Shown here: one piece after another, positions 18,195-26,370 of the stretch
Position numbering within the stretch: position 1 is the first letter of the stretch
Layout: every line of letters starts with the position of its first letter
NCBI GenBank assembly: GCA_002494165.1
Contig: DLBH01000027.1
Span: 1-54,631 of the forward strand
Length of the DNA stretch: 54,631 nucleotides
DNA from: Lachnospiraceae bacterium UBA7026
GTDB lineage: Bacteria > Bacillota > Clostridia > Lachnospirales > Lachnospiraceae
Direction of reading: 5' to 3'
Translations under genes and position numbers: made by a program
The notes under the pieces: model-generated
What the model saw: the letters and a program-made list of their open reading frames with translations, nothing else
Database searches by the model: none
Told to the model about the DNA's origin: nothing

Positions 18195-18216
18195 TCTAAA
18201 AAAAATATCACTCTTT

Positions 18217-18245
18217 ATAATAGTTTTTACTCTAAGTAAAGTCAA
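18217..18245 (-). promoter_or_regulatory. Promoter of the lysA-galE-capK-wzx operon
   Basis: TTGACT (18240-18245), a 17-bp spacer and TATTAT (18217-18222) on the minus strand. The predicted leader to the lysA ATG at 18141 is about 65-70 nt. Confidence 0.8.
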
Positions 18246-18386
18246 CCTTATTTTGACAGGCATATTCTTACAGCTTCTTTTTTCCATGCTTCTCCTGACA
18301 GCGCCCCCCTGGCTGCCGGATTTCTTTGCAGGTCTCCTCGGCTGCCAACCTTACCAGACTGCCCCTTCTTTAGAGTCCTGCCCCTC

Positions 18387-19043
18387 TTAAGACCTATCCG
18401 GTTTCCCCTGCAGCAGCATGTCCAGTTCCCGGCTAAGCCGGCAGACCGGCAGACCGACTACATTATAGTAGTCACCTCTGATTCCGGAAATCATCCTGGC
18501 TCCCCAGCCTGTCTGGATCCCATAGCCTCCTGCCTTGTCCTGCCACAGATAACGGTCCCCCTTTTCCGGTTGGCCGGGGCTGACCGGCTCCCTGGCCTCC
18601 ACGTAGGAGAGAATCTCCCTCTCTTCCATAGCTCTCACATGGACGTCTGTCCTCTCGTGGAAATGTCTTTTTTCCTCCAGCCTGCCCCCTTCCAGAACCA
18701 GAAGGCTGACCCCCGTATAGACCTGGTGGACATCCCCGGCCAGGGCCCTGATCATCTCTACGGCATGGGCCTTGTCCTCCGGCTTACCAAGAATCTGCCC
18801 CCGGTGTACCACGATAGTGTCGGCCCCGATGATAATCTTCCTCTGGTCCGGATGATCCAGATATTTTTCCGCCACTGCCAGGGCCTTTATTTCCGCCAGT
18901 CTCTCTACCAGCCTGGCAGGATCCTGGTCCCCGGCCTCCTCGCAAGCGTCACTGACCTCCACCCGGAAAGAATAGCCTGCCTCCTTTAAGAGTTCCTTCC
19001 TTCTCGGTGATCCTGACGCTAGTATTAAAGTATATGGTTCCAT
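18387..19043 (-). CDS. maf: Maf family nucleotide pyrophosphatase
   Basis: Hydrolyses non-canonical or modified nucleoside triphosphates; the family was first named for septum inhibition. The 218 residues start with LILASGSPRRKELLKEAGYSF, the Maf signature. IIGADTIVVHRGQILGKPEDKAHAVEMIRALAGDVHQVYTGVSL follows, then a C-terminal RDKAGGYGIQ-like block (DKAGGYGIQTGWGARMISGIRGDYYNVVGLP). It begins 4 nt after the lacI-type gene and is probably co-transcribed with it. Confidence 0.93.
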   Translation of the reverse strand: MEPYTLILASGSPRRKELLKEAGYSFRVEVSDACEEAGDQDPARLVERLAEIKALAVAEKYLDHPDQRKIIIGADTIVVHRGQILGKPEDKAHAVEMIRALAGDVHQVYTGVSLLVLEGGRLEEKRHFHERTDVHVRAMEEREILSYVEAREPVSPGQPEKGDRYLWQDKAGGYGIQTGWGARMISGIRGDYYNVVGLPVCRLSRELDMLLQGKPDRS

Positions 19044-19047
19044 GCTT

Positions 19048-20208
19048 TCATCTCCTGTTTCTATTCTGGTCTTCTCCCCACTGGGCCGGCGGGCCCGTTG
19101 ACCTCCTGGCCACCAGCAGAGGCTGGTATTCTATCCTGGTCCGGGGAATGGTCCTGTCCTCCTTCTGGCCGCCAGACTGCCTGGCCTTTTCCCCGCTCCT
19201 TTTCCTCTGGTCCACAATCATATCCACGGCACTTCTGCCCTTTTCCTCAATACAGTGGTCTACTGTGGTCAGGGATATGCCGGCGAAGGAAGAGTTTAAA
19301 GTATTGTCAAAGCCACAGACGGAATAATCCTCCGGCACCCGGTAACCCAGTTTATCAAGGGCATCCATGATGCCGATAGCAACCATGTCATTGGTTCCAA
19401 TGAAGGCCGTAACCCCACTGGGCTTATAGAAATACTGGAGGGTCATCCGGTAACCCGACTCATAGTGGCGGTTACCTGACCGGTAGGTCTTCCACATTTC
19501 CTCTGTATCCGCCAGGACGACAACGGCATCCCGGCCCAGGCCCTTCCGCTCGTACTCCTCCTGGATTCCCTGAAGCCGTCTCAGCCTGGGCAGCTCCGCT
19601 GCCAGCAGAGGGGTAGTGACATAGGCAATCCTGCGGTGACCCAGGCCCAGCAGGTGCCTGGCCACCAGAATGCCGGACTTCTTGCTGTCCAGTTCCAGAA
19701 AGCCTGCCTTCAGGTCCGGATTATAATCACTGATCATCACCACCGGTATTTTCAGGGCCACCTCATTGAGCAGCTTCCCGGCCTTGGGCGGGAAAGTATA
19801 AATCAGACCCAGGAAGTCCTGGTCCGCAGCCATGGCCAGATAATACTCTTCTATCTTTTCCGATCTGCTTGTATAGGCTGTCAGGGTACATATGTCCCTC
19901 TCCTGGGCATACTCGGTAATTGACTGGATCAGGGTCGTATAGTACTGGGTTGCCAGGGACGGACAGAGAATCATGATGGTCCTTTTCAGCCTGACCTCCT
20001 TTTTAACCTGCCGGGGCCTGTAGACATAACCCAGCCGGGAGGCTGTCTCCCTGACCAGGCTTATGGTCTCCCCGGAAAAGCTGACATTGCCCTTCCCGCT
20101 CAGGATCATGGACACCGTGGTCTGGGAAAGTCCGCACTCCCTGGCGATATCCCTGGTCGTCACCTTTTTTTCTCCTGCTCTCTTTTTCTCATTCTTCTCA
20201 TTTATCAC
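19048..20208 (-). CDS. LacI-family transcriptional regulator
   Basis: The 386-residue repressor has an N-terminal helix-turn-helix (VTTRDIARECGLSQTTVSMILSGKGNVSFSGETISLVRE), a hinge helix LGYVYRPR, and a periplasmic-binding-protein-like sensor domain with MVAIGIMDALDKLGYRVPEDYSVCGFDNT. It is divergent from araM-araB and most likely controls that operon in response to a sugar or polyol. The start given is GTG 20208 with GGAGGT 9 nt upstream. GTG 20163 (giving VTTRDIAR, with GGAG 7 nt upstream) is an equally good start and fits usual LacI length better. A strong GC-rich hairpin precedes its ribosome site. Confidence 0.9.
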   Translation of the reverse strand: MINEKNEKKRAGEKKVTTRDIARECGLSQTTVSMILSGKGNVSFSGETISLVRETASRLGYVYRPRQVKKEVRLKRTIMILCPSLATQYYTTLIQSITEYAQERDICTLTAYTSRSEKIEEYYLAMAADQDFLGLIYTFPPKAGKLLNEVALKIPVVMISDYNPDLKAGFLELDSKKSGILVARHLLGLGHRRIAYVTTPLLAAELPRLRRLQGIQEEYERKGLGRDAVVVLADTEEMWKTYRSGNRHYESGYRMTLQYFYKPSGVTAFIGTNDMVAIGIMDALDKLGYRVPEDYSVCGFDNTLNSSFAGISLTTVDHCIEEKGRSAVDMIVDQRKRSGEKARQSGGQKEDRTIPRTRIEYQPLLVARRSTGPPAQWGEDQNRNRR

Positions 20209-20229
20209 AGTCAGCAGACCTCCATATTA

Positions 20230-20268
20230 CAGCCTGCCCCGGTCCCGGTTTCTCCGGCGGGCAGGCTG
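20230..20268 (-). other. GC-rich hairpin in the leader of the LacI-type gene
   Basis: CAGCCTGCCC (20230-20239) and GGGCAGGCTG (20259-20268) are perfect 10-bp arms around a loop that itself has CCGG pairs. On the minus transcript it sits just upstream of the GGAGGT site of the regulator gene and could dampen translation. Confidence 0.6.
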
Positions 20269-20326
20269 GTTTTCCCCTGTCCCATATCCCGGAACAGGCC
20301 ATGAAAGTTTATAAAAATTTTATATT

Positions 20327-20355
20327 ATATTAATCAGATCCGAGGAAATTTCCAA
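20327..20355 (-). promoter_or_regulatory. Candidate promoter of the LacI-type regulator gene
   Basis: TTGGAA (20350-20355) and TAATAT (20327-20332) on the minus strand are 17 bp apart. The 15-bp palindrome at 20364-20378 lies directly upstream of its -35. Confidence 0.5.
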
Positions 20356-20363
20356 GGGATTCC

Positions 20364-20378
20364 TTGATTACTAATCAA
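20364..20378. promoter_or_regulatory. Palindromic operator candidate 1
   Basis: TTGATTA and TAATCAA face each other across one base. The same half-site recurs in operator 2 and in a lone half-site at 20449-20456, suggesting binding sites for the adjacent LacI-type protein. Confidence 0.6.
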
Positions 20379-20414
20379 ATTTTACAAAAGGCCCTTATCC
20401 CTTGGGAGTAAGTT

Positions 20415-20437
20415 ATTAATCAAATACTTTGATTAAT
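20415..20437. promoter_or_regulatory. Palindromic operator candidate 2
   Basis: Perfect 10-bp arms ATTAATCAAA (20415-20424) and TTTGATTAAT (20428-20437) with a 3-nt spacer. It lies in the AT-rich spacer between the regulator gene and araM, 37 bp from operator 1. Confidence 0.65.
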
Positions 20438-20479
20438 TTTACAATAATTTTGATTAGTTGACAATGGAATTTGCCCCCA

Positions 20480-20508
20480 TTGACCATGAAAAAAAAATAT
20501 GTTAAATA
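20480..20508 (+). promoter_or_regulatory. Candidate promoter of araM-araB
   Basis: TTGACC (20480-20485), 17-bp spacer, TAAATA (20503-20508). Another TTGACA at 20458 lacks a good -10. All palindromes lie upstream of this promoter, so control may involve looping or activation. The 20209-20629 spacer contains no gene. Confidence 0.4.
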
Positions 20509-20629
20509 AGAAAATATAAAGAAACTATCAGATGTTAAAAGGCCTTTTGAAAAATATTCTGATAATTCAAGCTGGAATATTTAACCACCGATTACGCTAT
20601 CTTTACATTTCATAAGGGAGGACCGGACC

Positions 20630-21988
20630 ATGTCAAAAAATATTAATCTTCAACAGTATCTTGGAAGAGAGATCCCCTGCAGCTGCGGCAGAAACCATTC
20701 CACAACACTGGATGCCCTCGATATTGACCGGGGAGCGGCAGACCGTCTGCCGGAATACATCCGGAAAAAGGGCTGGAAAAAGGTCTATATGGTAGCCGAT
20801 ATCAACACCTGGGAGGCCGCCGGAAAGGATGCGGCCGACAAACTGGAAAAAGCTGGCATAGCTTTTGAAAAATATATTCTGCCCTACAGGGAGCTGGTGC
20901 CCGATGAGAAGCCTGTGGGCGAAGTCTTCATCCACTGCCCCAAAGACGCCGACATCATCCTGGCCGTAGGATCAGGAACCATCAACGATATGTGTAAGTT
21001 CATCAGTGCCCAGATGAAGCTTGACTATATCATTCTGGCTTCTGCACCTTCAATGGACGGCTTCGTCTCTGTGGGTGCCGCCCTGATTGTTGACCATGTA
21101 AAAACCACCTACGACGCCCACTGTCCCATCGCCGTCTTCGGTGACCCGGATGTCCTGGTCCAGGCCCCCATGGACATGATCTCTGCAGGACTGGCAGATA
21201 TCCTGGGCAAGTACACCTGCCTCCTGGACTGGAAGATGGCCCACCTGATCAATGATGAATATTACTGCGAAGAGGTTGTCGCCATGGTGGAGAATGCTCT
21301 CGAGATCGTGACAGAGCAGGGTCCCACCATCAAAGACCGGAATCCTGAGGCTGCCAAGGCCGTCATGGAAGCCCTGGTCCTGACAGGTATGGGTATGTTC
21401 TTCATCGGCAACTCCAGACCGGCCTCAGGCTGTGAGCACCATATGTCCCACTACTGGGAAATGAAATTCCAGATGGAAGGAAAGAAACCGGTTCTCCATG
21501 GCACCAAGGTGGGTATCAACATGATCGCCGCCACCTACATGTACCGGATGCTGGCCAAAGAAGACATAGACTTCGACGCAGCCATGGCAAGGCCCTTCGA
21601 CTATGAGGCTTGGAAGGCCCGGGTAGAACGCTGCTATGAGGATGCGGCTCCCGGCATCATTGCCCTGGAGGAAAAATGTAAAAAGAATGATATCTCAGCC
21701 AGAAACCAGCGGCTGGCCTTCTACAAGGACCACTGGAGCCAGATGCAGGCCATGATCGAAGACAACCTGCCCCAGGTCAAGGATATGGAGAACCTGCTCC
21801 AGATGCTGGGCGGCCCCATCAACCCGGCCCAGATCGGTGTCTCCTCCGAGATGGTAGAGGACGGTGTTGTCCTGGCCAAAGAGGTCCGCGACCGTTTCAC
21901 CCTGCTGCAGATTCTCTGGGATCTGGGCCTGTCCGAGGACTACGGTCACAGACTGGCTGTATATTTCTCAGAAGAGCAGGGAAAATAA
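20630..21988 (+). CDS. araM: sn-Glycerol-1-phosphate dehydrogenase (AraM/EgsA type)
   Basis: Predicted to reduce dihydroxyacetone phosphate to sn-glycerol-1-phosphate with NAD(P)H, as AraM of Bacillus subtilis does. The 452 residues contain DIILAVGSGTINDMCKFISAQMKLDYIILASAPSMDGFVSVGAALI, the nucleotide- and substrate-binding core of this dehydroquinate-synthase-like family. Metal ligands are probably in ISAGLADILGKYTCLLDWK and in the histidine segments SGCEHHMSHYWEM and VLHGTKVGINM. A GGGAGG site precedes the ATG. It is followed by araB after 282 bp with two hairpins, and faces a LacI-type regulator. Confidence 0.88.
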   Translation: MSKNINLQQYLGREIPCSCGRNHSTTLDALDIDRGAADRLPEYIRKKGWKKVYMVADINTWEAAGKDAADKLEKAGIAFEKYILPYRELVPDEKPVGEVFIHCPKDADIILAVGSGTINDMCKFISAQMKLDYIILASAPSMDGFVSVGAALIVDHVKTTYDAHCPIAVFGDPDVLVQAPMDMISAGLADILGKYTCLLDWKMAHLINDEYYCEEVVAMVENALEIVTEQGPTIKDRNPEAAKAVMEALVLTGMGMFFIGNSRPASGCEHHMSHYWEMKFQMEGKKPVLHGTKVGINMIAATYMYRMLAKEDIDFDAAMARPFDYEAWKARVERCYEDAAPGIIALEEKCKKNDISARNQRLAFYKDHWSQMQAMIEDNLPQVKDMENLLQMLGGPINPAQIGVSSEMVEDGVVLAKEVRDRFTLLQILWDLGLSEDYGHRLAVYFSEEQGK

Positions 21989-22097
21989 GTATGACCTTAT
22001 GACCTGCCCTCTGGCCGGATCTCCGGAAGGTTTTTCCTGGGCATACATTTCCTGGGAATACAGAAAATAAGAGAACATCATATGTGAACAACCACCC

Positions 22098-22246
22098 GGG
22101 ACACTTTAATCCACAAGATGAAAATGTCCCATATGGTTAAATATAAAAAAGAAGGTATACAAACACAACAAAGAAACTATGGACGGACCTGCTTTGAAAG
22201 GCCGGGGAAGCCCCAGCCGGAAAAAGATCCGGTCTGTCCGCAATAG
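22098..22246 (+). other. Two stem-loops between araM and araB
   Basis: GGGACA (22098-22103) can pair with TGTCCC (22125-22130). Further on, CTAT-GGACGGACC (22177-22189) pairs with GGTCTGTCC (22231-22239) and a nearby AATAG, enclosing GGGG-AAG-CCCC. Neither is followed by a T-run. They may be processing or regulatory elements in the 282-bp gap. Confidence 0.5.
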
Positions 22247-22270
22247 ACAAAAAAGAAAAGGAGTAATGAT

Positions 22271-23935
22271 ATGGCAAAATATGCAATTGGACTTGATTTT
22301 GGAACATTATCCGTAAGAGCTCTTCTGGTAAACATTGAAAACGGCGACGAGATCGCCCAGAGTGTATATGAATATCCCCACGCCGTGATGGAGACCCACA
22401 TCCCCACCGGAGAAACCCTGCCTCCCAACTGGGCCCTGCAGGATCCCCAGGACTATCTCAACGGCCTTCTCATCACTGTCCGCAGCGTCATGTCCCAGAG
22501 CAAGGTGCTCCCGGAAGAAGTGATCGGTATCGGCGTTGACTTTACCTCCGCTACCATCCTGCCTGTAACCAAGGATAAGATGCCCCTGTGCCAGACAGAA
22601 GAATTTGCCCATGAGCCCCACGCTTACGTAAAATTATGGAAGCATCACGGCGGTGAGGAAGAAGCCATTTTCATCGATAAGGTTGCCAGGGACCGGGGAG
22701 AGTGGTGGCTGCCCCTCTACGGCGGCAAGGTTTCCAGTGAATGGACCATTCCCAAGATTTTAGAGACCCTCCACAAGGCTCCCGCAGTCTATGAAAAGGC
22801 TGACTATTTCCTGGAAGCCATGGACTGGATCGTCTGGGAGATGACCGACACCCTGACAGCCTCTGCCTGTGCCATGGGCTACAAGGCCTTCTATCATCAT
22901 GAGAAGGGCTTCCCATCCAAAGATTTCTTCAAGGCATTAGATCCCCGCATGGAAAACCTGGTAGAGGACAAGCTCAACATGCCTATCCTTCCCATCGGCG
23001 GCAAGGCCGGCGGCCTTTGTGACAGCATGGCAAGGGAACTGGGCCTCCTGCCCGGAACTCCCGTTGGTACCCCCATCATTGACGCCCACTGCTCCGTTCC
23101 CGGCGGCGGCGTAGGCAAGCCCGGTGAGATGATGATCATCATGGGAACCTCCTCCTGCCACCTGATGCTGGCAGAAAAGGAAGCCGCCATCACCGGTATC
23201 CAGGGTATCGTAAAAGATGGTATCATGCCGGGATATTTCGGCATCGAGGCCGGCCAGTCCTGTGTAGGTGACCATTTTGCCTGGTTTGTGGACAATTGTG
23301 TGCCGGAGACCTACACTGCCGCAGCAAGGGCCAAGGGCATCAGTGTCCACCAGTACCTGTCTGAGAAGCTGGCCGGCTATAAGGCTGGTGCCAGCGGCCT
23401 GGTTGCCTTAGACTGGTTTAACGGTGTCCGGTCTCCTCTTATGGATTTCGACCTCAATGGTTTGATCATCGGTATGAACCTTTTAACCAAGCCTGAGGAT
23501 ATTTATCTGGCCCTGATCGAGGCTACTGCCTTCGGAACCAAGGCCATCGTGGAGAACTACGAAGCTGCCGGTGTTCCCGTGAACAGCATCGTTTTAAGCG
23601 GTGGCATTCCTTCCAAAAACCCATTGATTGTCCAGATTTATACTGATATACTGAATAGAGACATCAAAGTTTGCGCCAGCGACCAGGCTTGTGCCCTTGG
23701 TGCAGCCGTCCTGGGTATCGCTGCCGCACCGGAAGCAATCACCGGATACAAGGATGCCAATGAGATTGCCGGCAAGCTGGCTAAACTGCAGGATAAGGTT
23801 TATAAGCCCAATCCAGACCAGGTTGCAGCCTACGATAAGCTCTATGCAGAGTATAAGACTCTTCATGACTACTTCGGCAAGGGTGCCAATGATGTCATGA
23901 AACGGCTCAACAAGATCCGGGAGGAAAGGAAATGA
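22271..23935 (+). CDS. araB: Ribulokinase (FGGY family)
   Basis: Predicted to phosphorylate L-ribulose or a related ketose/polyol with ATP. The 554 residues start AKYAIGLDFGTLSVRALLVN, the FGGY/actin-fold phosphate-1 loop. They continue with GIGVDFTSATILPV, EDYFLEAMDWIVW-like YFLEAMDWIVWEMT, IIDAHCSVPGGGVG, GTSSCHLML and the C-terminal LSGGIPSKNPLIVQIYTDILNRDIKVCASDQACALGAA adenosine-binding block. The length matches AraB. No araA or araD is in the window, so the true substrate could differ from L-ribulose. AAGGAG precedes the ATG; the phosphatase gene begins 4 nt after the stop. Confidence 0.9.
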   Translation: MAKYAIGLDFGTLSVRALLVNIENGDEIAQSVYEYPHAVMETHIPTGETLPPNWALQDPQDYLNGLLITVRSVMSQSKVLPEEVIGIGVDFTSATILPVTKDKMPLCQTEEFAHEPHAYVKLWKHHGGEEEAIFIDKVARDRGEWWLPLYGGKVSSEWTIPKILETLHKAPAVYEKADYFLEAMDWIVWEMTDTLTASACAMGYKAFYHHEKGFPSKDFFKALDPRMENLVEDKLNMPILPIGGKAGGLCDSMARELGLLPGTPVGTPIIDAHCSVPGGGVGKPGEMMIIMGTSSCHLMLAEKEAAITGIQGIVKDGIMPGYFGIEAGQSCVGDHFAWFVDNCVPETYTAAARAKGISVHQYLSEKLAGYKAGASGLVALDWFNGVRSPLMDFDLNGLIIGMNLLTKPEDIYLALIEATAFGTKAIVENYEAAGVPVNSIVLSGGIPSKNPLIVQIYTDILNRDIKVCASDQACALGAAVLGIAAAPEAITGYKDANEIAGKLAKLQDKVYKPNPDQVAAYDKLYAEYKTLHDYFGKGANDVMKRLNKIREERK

Positions 23936-23939
23936 TTCA

Positions 23940-24602
23940 ATGCTGCTATACATTATCCGTCACGGAGAAACCCTTTTAAATGAAGAGGGGCGGCTTCAGG
24001 GTCACGTGGACATGCCTCTTAATGAAAAGGGCCGCCAGCTGGCGGAGATTACCGGGGAAGCCTTTTCCCAGGTACACTTTGACCTGGCCATCTCCAGCCC
24101 CTTAAGCCGGGCCAGGGAGACAGCCGACCTCTTTCTCAAGACCAGCGGCAACCAGGACACGCCCATGATTTTTGAACCCAGACTTATGGAAATATCCTGG
24201 GGACTCTGGGATTGTCTGGGCTGTACGCCGGCCAACTATGAGATTCCTGATGAATCCTACAAGCTCTTTTTCACTGACCCTTTTAACTTCCAGGGAGGGG
24301 AGAACGGCGAATCCATCGATGATGTCTGCCTGAGAACCGGGGATTTTTATAAGGAGCTGATCTCCAATCCCGATTACCAGGATAAGACCATTCTGATTTC
24401 CACCCACGGCTGTGCCCTGCGGGCCTTCCTGCAGACAGCCTACAGGGATAATTCTGACAAGGTTGATTTCTGGCACGGCAAGGTACCGCCCAACTGTGCC
24501 ATAAATGTCCTGGACATCCGGGACGGCAAGGCCAGCTTCCTGGTTGAAGACCAGATCTACTATGACCCGGAGCTGTGCAGCGACCCCTACAAACTTGATT
24601 AG
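23940..24602 (+). CDS. Histidine phosphatase family protein in the ara-type operon
   Basis: Branch 1 histidine acid phosphatase/phosphoglycerate-mutase fold, 220 residues. Motifs are LLYIIRHGETLLNEEGRLQGHVDMPLNEKGRQLAE with the phospho-accepting His8, the SSPLSRARETA arginine motif, and ILISTHGCALRAF with the second histidine. It starts 4 nt after the araB stop and shares its transcript. In B. subtilis the ara operon also carries a phosphatase (AraL, of the unrelated HAD family) next to araM; this gene may have a parallel role in clearing sugar phosphates, which is inference. Confidence 0.88.
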   Translation: MLLYIIRHGETLLNEEGRLQGHVDMPLNEKGRQLAEITGEAFSQVHFDLAISSPLSRARETADLFLKTSGNQDTPMIFEPRLMEISWGLWDCLGCTPANYEIPDESYKLFFTDPFNFQGGENGESIDDVCLRTGDFYKELISNPDYQDKTILISTHGCALRAFLQTAYRDNSDKVDFWHGKVPPNCAINVLDIRDGKASFLVEDQIYYDPELCSDPYKLD

Positions 24603-24711
24603 CCAGACCAGGACACGGTAGATCAACAGCTGCCAGAACTGAAGATCAATGAAACCGGTTTTTCTCCGGACCAGATAATAGAGCAGCATTTTTGGATATT
24701 TTAAATGAGAT

Positions 24712-24757
24712 AAAAAAGCGACGGGAATTCCTTATCATGGAGTCCCGTCACTTTTAA
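24712..24757. terminator. Bidirectional terminator
   Basis: GACGGGA and TCCCGTC arms with extra pairing inside, AAAAAA on the left and CTTTTAA on the right. It separates the araM-araB unit (+) from the macro-domain gene (-). Confidence 0.75.
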
Positions 24758-24878
24758 TTATATATAATTTTTCCAGATTCTTAATCTTTTCAGGCTCTTA
24801 CTTCCTTCAGACTTAATTAATTTCCGCAGATTTTTCTACAGATTTTTTCTGCAAATCCGGATTTTTACCCTGTCTTTC

Positions 24879-25400
24879 CTAAAGATTCTCCATCTCCATC
24901 TTGTAGCAGCGCATGTTTCTGTTATCAAAACAATAGAATACGACTTCCATGTCGTAGTCCTCATTTTCCTCCAGCCACTTTTTCACCGTGGTCACTGCAA
25001 TGAGAGATGCTGGTCTCGGTGGGAAACGATAAACTCCTGTGGAAATGCATGGGAAGGCAATACTGTGAATCTCATGTTCTTTCGCCAGTTCCAGACTGTT
25101 CCAGTAACAGTTGGCCAGGTCTACCCTGTCCTGACCCTTACCACTGAAAACCGGACCGACCGTATGGATCACATACTCGGCCTTCAGGTCATAGCCTTTG
25201 GTAATCTTTGCCTCACCGGTCCTGCAGCCATTGAGGGTCTTGCATTCCTCCAGTAGCTGAGGCCCGGCTGCCCTGTGAATGGCACCGTCCACGCCTCCGC
25301 CTCCAAGCAGGGACTTGTTGGCAGCATTAACGATGCATTGGCAGTCGCTCTGGGTGATATCCCCTTTGACCAGTTTCATTTTATCCTTGACTGTGCTCAT
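24879..25400 (-). CDS. Macro domain protein (ADP-ribose binding / deacetylase)
   Basis: The 173 residues form a single macro domain of the YmdB/MacroD class: MKLVKGDITQSDCQCIVNAANKSLLGGGGVDGAIHRAAGPQLLEECKTLNGCRTGEAKITKGYDL, AEYVIHTVGPVF and IAFPCISTGVYRFP. Such enzymes hydrolyse O-acetyl-ADP-ribose or remove ADP-ribose from proteins. The ATG at 25400 has AGGAGG 11 nt upstream; GTG 25412 abuts the ribosome site and is rejected. It lies 70 bp after the solute-binding protein gene and is probably the last gene of that operon. Confidence 0.92.
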   Translation of the reverse strand: MSTVKDKMKLVKGDITQSDCQCIVNAANKSLLGGGGVDGAIHRAAGPQLLEECKTLNGCRTGEAKITKGYDLKAEYVIHTVGPVFSGKGQDRVDLANCYWNSLELAKEHEIHSIAFPCISTGVYRFPPRPASLIAVTTVKKWLEENEDYDMEVVFYCFDNRNMRCYKMEMENL

Positions 25401-25470
25401 AAGCCAGCTCACCTCCTAATCTTTTTTATTCTTTTTCCCGTCCTCTTCCAGGATCAGTCCACTCCCAGGA

Positions 25471-26331
25471 TCAATCTTCTTCCAACGTCTGATTGATCAG
25501 CTCAACCAGGGCGTGGTTCTCCTTTTTGACAACGGCACCATATCTCTGGGCACCAAAACGATCTCCCAGAATCTTAGTTGTGGAATCCACGTAACCCTCA
25601 AGAATGGTCACATCCACCGCAACCGCGTCAATTGCTCCTGACTTCAAGGCCTTGTAGAGGCTGTCATAGGAGGGGTACTCAAAAAACTTACAGTTGATCG
25701 TCTGGTCATTCATGGTGTTGAAGAAATGTAAGATGGCCTCCCTGGTAGTGGATTTGGAAGCAACACCAATATTCTTTCCGTTCAGGTCTGCAATAGAATT
25801 GATATTATTTCCGCCCATGGTATCGGCATCCTCTTTTGTATATCGTACCAGAAAGCTGATATAATCTGTGTAATAACTGTCGGACAGGTCAAAACGCTTT
25901 GCTCTTTCATCCGTAATCGTATAGGTCGAGAACAGACAATCCACCTCTCCGGCCTCCAGCTTTTCCTCACGGTCAGCGACCGTCACCGGAACAATTTGAA
26001 GAAGCTGTTTTTCCCGGGCCTCTTCCTCAGTCACTTCAAAGAGGGCTGCCGCCGTCTTCCAGGCCAGCTCAACTTCCAGTCCGGTCCAGCTGTCTGTCTT
26101 TTCATCGTAGAAACCCATTCTGGGAGTATCTGCCTTACAGCCCGCAATCAGATATCCCCGGTCACGGATCTCCTGGAGGATATTTTCATTGAGGGTGACT
26201 TCCTGCTCTGTGGTCCCGGTGGACTCCTCCGCGGCGGGTTCTGTCTTAGTCTTGCTGCAGCCGGCCAGCCAAAGCACCGCAAGAAGGGCCAGAAGGATAG
26301 ATACAAGTCTGCTATATCTCTTTCTTTTCAT
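25471..26331 (-). CDS. Family 3 extracellular solute-binding lipoprotein
   Basis: The 286-residue protein has a lipobox LAGC (Cys25), a Thr/Glu-rich linker, and the polar-amino-acid binding fold: ILQEIRDRGYLIAGCKADTPRMGFYDEKTDSWTGLEVELAWKTAAALF, the hinge DCLFSTYTITDERAKRFDLSDSYYTDYISFLV and DLNGKNIGVASKSTTREAIL. It binds an amino acid or similar compound outside the membrane. No ABC permease or ATPase gene lies beside it; instead it follows a DAACS symporter by 39 bp. The start at 26331 has GGAGG upstream. Confidence 0.9.
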   Translation of the reverse strand: MKRKRYSRLVSILLALLAVLWLAGCSKTKTEPAAEESTGTTEQEVTLNENILQEIRDRGYLIAGCKADTPRMGFYDEKTDSWTGLEVELAWKTAAALFEVTEEEAREKQLLQIVPVTVADREEKLEAGEVDCLFSTYTITDERAKRFDLSDSYYTDYISFLVRYTKEDADTMGGNNINSIADLNGKNIGVASKSTTREAILHFFNTMNDQTINCKFFEYPSYDSLYKALKSGAIDAVAVDVTILEGYVDSTTKILGDRFGAQRYGAVVKKENHALVELINQTLEED

Positions 26332-26370
26332 AAACACCTCCCACCGGATGCCTGATCATATACATCCGAA

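Noticed and set aside
18142..18386. Lysine riboswitch upstream of lysA
   Set aside because: The leader from the predicted start is only about 65-70 nt, too short for the lysine aptamer, and its conserved loops are not seen.
20209..20629. Small gene in the AT-rich araM/LacI spacer
   Set aside because: No open frame with a ribosome site; the stretch is explained by promoters and palindromes.
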